Below, in pieces: positions 58,919 through 64,000 of a stretch of DNA of 64,000 bases. Position 1 is the stretch's first letter. The number at the start of each line of letters is the position of its first letter. Position numbers and translations under genes: made by a program. The notes beneath the pieces were generated by a model. That model saw only the letters and a program-made list of their open reading frames with translations. It was not told the DNA's origin and did not search any database. The stretch is from contig NZ_JAIWKS010000004.1 in the NCBI RefSeq assembly GCF_021271205.1, forward strand, positions 248,001-312,000, given 5' to 3'. Source of the stretch: Pseudomonas uvaldensis. GTDB lineage: Bacteria; Pseudomonadota; Gammaproteobacteria; Pseudomonadales; Pseudomonadaceae.

Positions 58919-60442
58919 ATGACCGTGATCAAGCAAGACGACCTGATTCAGAGCGTTGCCGACGCCCTGCAGTTCATTTCCTATTACCACCCCGTGGATT
59001 TCATCCAGGCGATGCATGAGGCCTACCTGCGCGAAGAATCGCCAGCGGCCCGTGACTCCATGGCCCAGATCCTGATCAACTCGCGCATGTGCGCCACCGG
59101 CCACCGGCCGATCTGCCAGGACACCGGCATCGTGACCGTGTTCGTGCGCGTGGGCATGGACGTGCGCTGGGATGGCGCGACCATGAGCCTGGACGACATG
59201 ATCAACGAGGGCGTGCGTCGCGCCTACAACCTGCCGGAGAACGTCCTGCGGGCGTCGATCCTCGCCGACCCGGCAGGTGCGCGTAAAAACACCAAGGACA
59301 ACACCCCGGCAGTCATCCACTACTCCATCGTCCCGGGCAACACCGTGGAAGTGGACGTGGCGGCCAAGGGCGGCGGTTCCGAGAACAAGTCGAAGATGGC
59401 GATGCTCAACCCGTCCGACTCCATCGTCGACTGGGTACTCAAGACCGTTCCGACCATGGGCGCTGGCTGGTGCCCACCGGGCATGCTCGGCATCGGCATT
59501 GGCGGTACCGCCGAGAAAGCGGCCGTCATGGCGAAAGAAGTGTTGATGGAGTCCATCGACATTCATGAGCTCAAGGCCCGCGGCCCACAGAACCGTATCG
59601 AAGAGATGCGCCTGGAGCTGTTCGAGAAGGTCAACCAACTGGGCATCGGCGCCCAGGGCCTGGGCGGTCTGACTACCGTGCTCGACGTGAAGATCATGGA
59701 TTACCCGACCCACGCCGCTTCGTTGCCGGTGTGCATGATCCCCAACTGCGCCGCCACCCGCCACGCCCACTTCGTGCTGGATGGCAGCGGCCCGGCATCG
59801 CTGGAAGCGCCGCCCCTGGACGCCTACCCGGAAATCGTCTGGGAAGCCGGCCCATCGGCCCGCCGCGTGAACCTCGACACCCTGACCCCGGAAGAAGTCC
59901 AGAGCTGGAAACCGGGTGAAACCGTACTGCTCAACGGCAAGATGCTCACCGGCCGCGACGCGGCGCACAAGCGCATGGTCGAGATGCTGAACAAGGGCGA
60001 AACCCTGCCGGTGGACCTCAAGGGCCGCTTTATCTACTACGTCGGCCCGGTCGATCCGGTCGGTGACGAAGTGGTCGGCCCGGCCGGCCCGACCACCGCA
60101 ACGCGGATGGACAAGTTCACCCGCCAGATCCTGGAGCAGACCGGTCTGTTGGGCATGATCGGCAAGTCCGAGCGCGGCCCGACCGCCATCGAAGCGATCA
60201 AGGACAACAAGGCGGTGTACCTGATGGCCGTGGGTGGTGCTGCCTACCTGGTGGCCCAGGCGATCCGTAAATCCAAGGTCCTGGCGTTCGCCGAACTGGG
60301 CATGGAAGCGATCTACGAGTTCGAGGTCAAGGACATGCCGGTGACCGTTGCGGTCGACAGCAAAGGCGAGTCGGTGCACATCACCGGCCCGGCGATCTGG
60401 CAGAAGAAGATCAGCGAAAACCTGGCGGTAGAAGTGCAGTAA
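58919..60442 (+). CDS. Fumarate hydratase, class I (iron-sulfur)
   Basis: A 507-aa TCA-cycle enzyme interconverting fumarate and malate with an oxygen-sensitive 4Fe-4S cluster. The class I signatures are CQDTGIVTVFVRVGMDVRWD near residue 66, KGGGSENKSKMAMLNPSDS, GAGWCPPGMLGIGIGGTAEK and PNCAATRHAHF. The beta domain (VGPVDPVGDEVVGPAGPTTA) is fused, as expected. GAGAGGAG precedes the ATG. The terminator is followed after ~45 bases by the toxin regulon dyad of the tcB gene. Confidence 0.95.
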   Translation: MTVIKQDDLIQSVADALQFISYYHPVDFIQAMHEAYLREESPAARDSMAQILINSRMCATGHRPICQDTGIVTVFVRVGMDVRWDGATMSLDDMINEGVRRAYNLPENVLRASILADPAGARKNTKDNTPAVIHYSIVPGNTVEVDVAAKGGGSENKSKMAMLNPSDSIVDWVLKTVPTMGAGWCPPGMLGIGIGGTAEKAAVMAKEVLMESIDIHELKARGPQNRIEEMRLELFEKVNQLGIGAQGLGGLTTVLDVKIMDYPTHAASLPVCMIPNCAATRHAHFVLDGSGPASLEAPPLDAYPEIVWEAGPSARRVNLDTLTPEEVQSWKPGETVLLNGKMLTGRDAAHKRMVEMLNKGETLPVDLKGRFIYYVGPVDPVGDEVVGPAGPTTATRMDKFTRQILEQTGLLGMIGKSERGPTAIEAIKDNKAVYLMAVGGAAYLVAQAIRKSKVLAFAELGMEAIYEFEVKDMPVTVAVDSKGESVHITGPAIWQKKISENLAVEVQ

Positions 60443-60461
60443 CAGCATTTTGAATCGCAAG

Positions 60462-60496
60462 AAAGGCCGGTGGGCGACAAACCCACCGGCCTTTTT
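60462..60496 (+). terminator. Fumarase gene terminator
   Basis: AAAGGCCGGTGGG, a CGACAAA loop and CCCACCGGCCTTTTT form a very strong stem with a T-run. Confidence 0.93.
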
Positions 60497-60541
60497 CATG
60501 TCCGCTGCCGGCACCTACCACTTATCGGCCTCTCTGCGCAC

Positions 60542-60557
60542 CTGTCGGATCTGACAG
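60542..60557. promoter_or_regulatory. Shared 16-bp dyad, copy d (tcB promoter)
   Basis: CTGTCGGATCTGACAG, 79 bases before the tcB ATG and 45 bases after the fumarase terminator. Preceded by GCGCAC, as in the TcA island copies. Confidence 0.7.
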
Positions 60558-60636
60558 GTTACCCATCGGCTATCTCTTGGCATCCTCATGTTTTTGCCGG
60601 GCATTGCCCTGGCGTTGCCTAACGAGATGATCCCCG

Positions 60637-63600
60637 ATGGCAGAGCACACACCCCTCCAGATTGTGACCCCCACCATCGCCAATAGCGCGTCCATTGCCA
60701 CGATTGGCCACCGGATCGGCCCGGTCGGCACCCGAGGGGCCGCCTCCTTCGAATTGCCCCTGCCTCTGTCCAGCGCTCGCCACCTGACACCGGCGCTGGC
60801 GCTGCACTACGACAGCCAGAGTGGCAATGGCGCCTTCGGCATCGGCATGCGGTTGTCCGTCGCCAGCATCACCCGCCGCACCAGCGATGGCGTGCCCCGC
60901 TACGACAATGAGGATGTGATGATCGATGCCGACGGGGTGGAGCGTTGGCCGGAGCTGAACGAGGACGTGCCGGTCATTCACGCCTTGCCAGGATCCGGCA
61001 ACGTTACCTGCTCGGTGGTGCGCTATTACCCCAGGGTCGAAAGCGCGTTCGATGTGTATGAACTCTGGACGCCCAGCGACGGGCGAGCGCCGTTCTGGCG
61101 CGTCCAGGGCAGCAACGGTCATGTGTATTGCTACGGCTACAGCGAAGCGTCGCGTATCGCCGAACCCAAGTCCGATGCCGACCCCGAACGCTCCATACGC
61201 ATCGCTGAATGGCTGTTGCTGGAAGAAGTCAGCCCCTTGGGCGAACACATCTATTACGAATACGCGGCCGATCCCGGCCCGTTCGACGGTCCTCACGAGT
61301 ATCGTTCCCAGCGCTACCTGCGCCGGGTGTGTTATGGCAACGCCACGGCCAGCGAGACCCTGTACTGTTTCGAAGACGAAGACCCGGCCAACCGGAACTG
61401 GCATTTCCATCTGCTGTTCGACTACGGTCAACGCACCCTCGATCTCGCGCAAAAACCTTCCTGGCAAGCGTCCGCAGACGCGCCCTGGCCGATGCGCAGC
61501 GACCCCCTCCATACGTACCGGTATGGCTTCGAAGTCGGTACGCGGCGCTTGTGTCATCAGGTGCTGATGTTCCATCAGTTCCCCGCCGAAGCCGGCAACG
61601 AACCCGCCCTGGTACAGCGGCTCTTGCTGGAATACACCGCCACCGCGCTGGGCTACAGCCTGCTGACCGCAGCCCACTACCAGGCCTGGGATGCCGAGGA
61701 CCGAGTCCAATACCGCCCTCCCGTCGAGCTGCAATACAGCGGTTTTGAACCCAATCTCAGCGCCGCTCCCTTCTTCGAACTCGAAACCATGCCCGCCCTC
61801 GAAGACGGCCGGCGCTATCAATGTGTCGACCTCTACGGTGAAGGGGTGCCGGGCTTTCTGTGTCGCTACACCGACGGCTGGTATTACCGCGAACCCGAGC
61901 GCGGCGCCGACAGTGACGAGATCGCTTACGGCCCGTGGTCGCTGCTGGAGAGCCTGCCGGTCGCCACCGACAATCCGGCGGTGATGCAAGTGCTGACCGA
62001 CCTGACCGGCAGCGGTCGCCTCAACTGGATCATCAGCCAGCCCGGCATGAGTGGCTTCTACACCCTCAACCCGGATCGCAGTTGGTCAGGCTTCACGAGC
62101 TTCGAACAGTACCCGACGGAGTTCCTGCACCCGGCCGCGCAACTGGGCGACCTGACTGGCGACGGCTCGCGCTCCCTGGCCATGATCGGCCCCAGAAGCG
62201 TCCGGTTGTACGCCAATCTCCGCGAGCAGGGTTTCGCCCCCGGCGTCGATGTGCCCCATGAACCGGACAGCGACTTGCCCTTGTTCAACGGCTTGCGCAG
62301 TGAGCTGGTGTTGTTCGGCAACCTGCTGGGCAGCGACAGTACCGAGCTGTACCGCATTCGCTTCGATGAAATCAGATGCTGGCCGAACCTCGGCCATGGC
62401 CGTTTTGGCGAAGGTTTCGTCATGAGCGCCCTGCCCTTCAGCTATGGCCAGTTCGATGCCGACCGGGTGCGGATTGCCGACCTGGATGGGTCCGGGGCGC
62501 CCGCGCTGATCTACCTCAACAGCGACTGTTTTGACATCTACCTCAACCGCGGCGGCAATGGCCTTGAGCAAACCCCTGTCCGGGTGCCCTGGCCCACGGG
62601 CGTGCGCTACGACAATGTGTGCCAGGTCACCCTGGCCGACCTGCAAGGCCTGGGCTGTGCCAGCCTGATCCTGAGCACGCCGCACATGACGCCCGAGATG
62701 GAAAAACCCAGGCACTGGCGCTATGACTTCGTCGCGGCGCGGCCCTATCTGCTCAACGGCACGAACAACAACATGGGCTGTAGCACCGCCCTGGCGTACC
62801 GCAGCAGTGCGCAATTCTGGCTGGATGAAAAGCAGCAGCGGGTGGCGAAAGAGGAAAAGCCGCCCTGCTACCTGCCTCTGGCCTTGCCACTGTTGGCACG
62901 GCAACAGCAACTGGATGAAATCACCGGCAATTGTCTGACCCAATGCTTCACCTACTTCGAAGGCAACTATGACGGCTATCACCGCGAATTCCGGGGGTTC
63001 GGCCGCTTGTACCAGGTGGACAGCGAGGTGCCCGACGGCGAGACACCTGGCGGTTTCACCGCGCCGTTGCTGGTCAAGACCTGGTTCCACACCGGCCGCG
63101 CCGTCGATCAACCGCTAAAGGACTGTTTCGAAGGCGACACCGACGCGGTGCCGTTGGGCCCGACGCTGCTGACCCGCTTCCACGAAAGCGACGAAGCCAA
63201 CGAAATCATTACCCCCGACCCGGACACCGCACGGGACATGGCCTACGCCCTGGGCGGCCGCGTATTACGCAGTGAAACCCACCCCGCCGAACCGGCCGAT
63301 ACGCCCAAGCCCTACACGGTGACGCAACAACGCTATCTGCTGCGCCATCCCCATGCCCATCACAAAAGTCTGTTGGTGCTGGCGCTGGAAACCCTCAGCC
63401 ACCAATACGACGGTTTTACCGACGACCCGCAAACCGAACACGGCATCAACCTGAAATGGAACCGCTTCGGCCAGCTTACCCACAGTTTTGCCGTTCACTA
63501 TGCCCGGCGTCTTACCGCGCTCGATACGCCGCCCTTCGACGATGAAGTCGAAAACGGCTGGTGGCGCGATGCCCATGACGATCAGCAACAGGTGTTCCAC

Positions 63601-64000
63601 ATCATCGAGAAACGGGACGAGTACCTGCATCTGATCGACAATACGGGGCTGCGCCAGCGCCTGGGCCTGCCATGGCGTTCCAGGGCCAACGGACTGCAAC
63701 GCCCCAAAGGCGAATTGCCACAAGGGCTCACCCCCCGACAGGTCAACTATGAGACTTTCCTCGAACATCAGGACTCCCAGCAATGGTTGGCGGCCCGACA
63801 GTTGATCGCGCTTCAGGAGCAGAACTATCTGCTGGACGAACACGACGACATCGCCTTCCAGGCCCTGCGCGGCCCGCTGGAAGTGGCTGAATTCGATGAA
63901 CAGGCGCTTGACGCCTACGAGGCCGTGCCGCCCCCCTTCGACATTCGCGAACAGCTGGAGACCATTGGCTTCGAGCCCATGAAGCTGTTCCTGCCGGATG
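60637..64000 (+). CDS. Tc toxin B subunit (TcB; SpvB/TcdB-like), 3' end outside window
   Basis: At least 1121 codons, open at the window end. An SpvB domain (about 20-330) begins FELPLPLSSARHLTPALALH; FG-GAP/VCBS-like repeats follow (LGDLTGDGSRSLAMIG near 505, RIADLDGSGAPALIYLN near 610, TLADLQGLGCASLIL near 665). The TcdB middle domains start at the segment with FTYFEGNYDGYHREFRGFGR near residue 771. TcB forms the cocoon-like shell with TcC that carries the toxic enzyme and docks on TcA. It would partner the split TcA at 37106-44882 about 16 kb away on the other strand. A TcC gene or fusion is not visible. The Shine-Dalgarno is weak (GAGATGA). Confidence 0.9.
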   Translation, partial: MAEHTPLQIVTPTIANSASIATIGHRIGPVGTRGAASFELPLPLSSARHLTPALALHYDSQSGNGAFGIGMRLSVASITRRTSDGVPRYDNEDVMIDADGVERWPELNEDVPVIHALPGSGNVTCSVVRYYPRVESAFDVYELWTPSDGRAPFWRVQGSNGHVYCYGYSEASRIAEPKSDADPERSIRIAEWLLLEEVSPLGEHIYYEYAADPGPFDGPHEYRSQRYLRRVCYGNATASETLYCFEDEDPANRNWHFHLLFDYGQRTLDLAQKPSWQASADAPWPMRSDPLHTYRYGFEVGTRRLCHQVLMFHQFPAEAGNEPALVQRLLLEYTATALGYSLLTAAHYQAWDAEDRVQYRPPVELQYSGFEPNLSAAPFFELETMPALEDGRRYQCVDLYGEGVPGFLCRYTDGWYYREPERGADSDEIAYGPWSLLESLPVATDNPAVMQVLTDLTGSGRLNWIISQPGMSGFYTLNPDRSWSGFTSFEQYPTEFLHPAAQLGDLTGDGSRSLAMIGPRSVRLYANLREQGFAPGVDVPHEPDSDLPLFNGLRSELVLFGNLLGSDSTELYRIRFDEIRCWPNLGHGRFGEGFVMSALPFSYGQFDADRVRIADLDGSGAPALIYLNSDCFDIYLNRGGNGLEQTPVRVPWPTGVRYDNVCQVTLADLQGLGCASLILSTPHMTPEMEKPRHWRYDFVAARPYLLNGTNNNMGCSTALAYRSSAQFWLDEKQQRVAKEEKPPCYLPLALPLLARQQQLDEITGNCLTQCFTYFEGNYDGYHREFRGFGRLYQVDSEVPDGETPGGFTAPLLVKTWFHTGRAVDQPLKDCFEGDTDAVPLGPTLLTRFHESDEANEIITPDPDTARDMAYALGGRVLRSETHPAEPADTPKPYTVTQQRYLLRHPHAHHKSLLVLALETLSHQYDGFTDDPQTEHGINLKWNRFGQLTHSFAVHYARRLTALDTPPFDDEVENGWWRDAHDDQQQVFHIIEKRDEYLHLIDNTGLRQRLGLPWRSRANGLQRPKGELPQGLTPRQVNYETFLEHQDSQQWLAARQLIALQEQNYLLDEHDDIAFQALRGPLEVAEFDEQALDAYEAVPPPFDIREQLETIGFEPMKLFLPD

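Noticed and set aside
58685..60514. A 609-codon frame opposite fumarase
   Set aside because: Antisense shadow of the class I fumarase; the translation is low-complexity His/Gly-rich and resembles no protein.
60619..61989. A 456-codon frame opposite the start of tcB
   Set aside because: The plus strand encodes a clear SpvB domain; the antisense frame has no recognisable domain.

Overview
The window looks like chromosomal DNA of a Pseudomonas of the fluorescens group. The evidence is high GC, paired REP repeats of the GTGGGAGCGGGCTTGCTCGC type, an MvaT-type nucleoid protein, an OprD porin, and gene orders I recall from Pseudomonas aeruginosa (dps / cold-shock / slyX / HIT / oprD; yajQ / panE / kinase; mutT / argJ / secA / dciA; purU / mvaT / sbcB / RDD / SpoIIM / DUF4129 / DUF4350 / MoxR / DUF58; PilZ / pyk / fumarase). 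Species assignment is inference; no rRNA, tRNA, CRISPR array or insertion sequence was seen.

Layout. 0.2-4.6 kb: Dps, membrane cold-shock protein, SlyX, HIT protein and OprD porin. 4.6-9.8 kb: MscS channel, YajQ, PanE, a membrane histidine kinase and a PduO-type cobalamin adenosyltransferase. 9.9-17.6 kb: Nudix-ThiE fusion, ArgJ, SecA, a DciA-like protein and a HerA-like ATPase. 17.7-22.8 kb: a dCACHE chemoreceptor, then a glycosyltransferase / deacetylase / UPF0104 membrane protein operon. 22.8-26.1 kb: PurU, MvaT and exonuclease I. 26.3-33.05 kb: a tightly overlapping RDD-SpoIIM-DUF4129-DUF4350-MoxR-DUF58 envelope operon.

33.05-52.6 kb is an accessory island on the minus strand, built around a split Tc (ABC) insecticidal toxin A subunit: a TcaA-like half of 1195 aa and a TcaB-like half of 1373 aa. 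It is flanked by very large Ig-like repeat proteins without signal peptides. Two of these share a nearly identical 2-kb segment. The island also carries a ricin-type beta-trefoil protein and a small protein related to the N-terminus of one of the Ig-like proteins. From 53.0 to 60.4 kb core genes resume (DUF6124, PilZ, lipoprotein, pyruvate kinase, ferredoxin-type reductase, GGDEF protein, class I fumarase). At 60.6 kb a TcB (SpvB/TcdB) gene starts on the plus strand and runs off the window.

Most interesting signal: five transcription units of the toxin regions (both Ig-like proteins, with the first leading into TcaA/TcaB; the small protein; the lectin; and the distant tcB) each have a 16-bp dyad upstream that fits CTGTYRNNNHTGACAG. 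In three of them it sits inside a longer conserved element. This suggests one regulon that ties the split TcA, the TcB and the unannotated accessory proteins into one secreted or released system.
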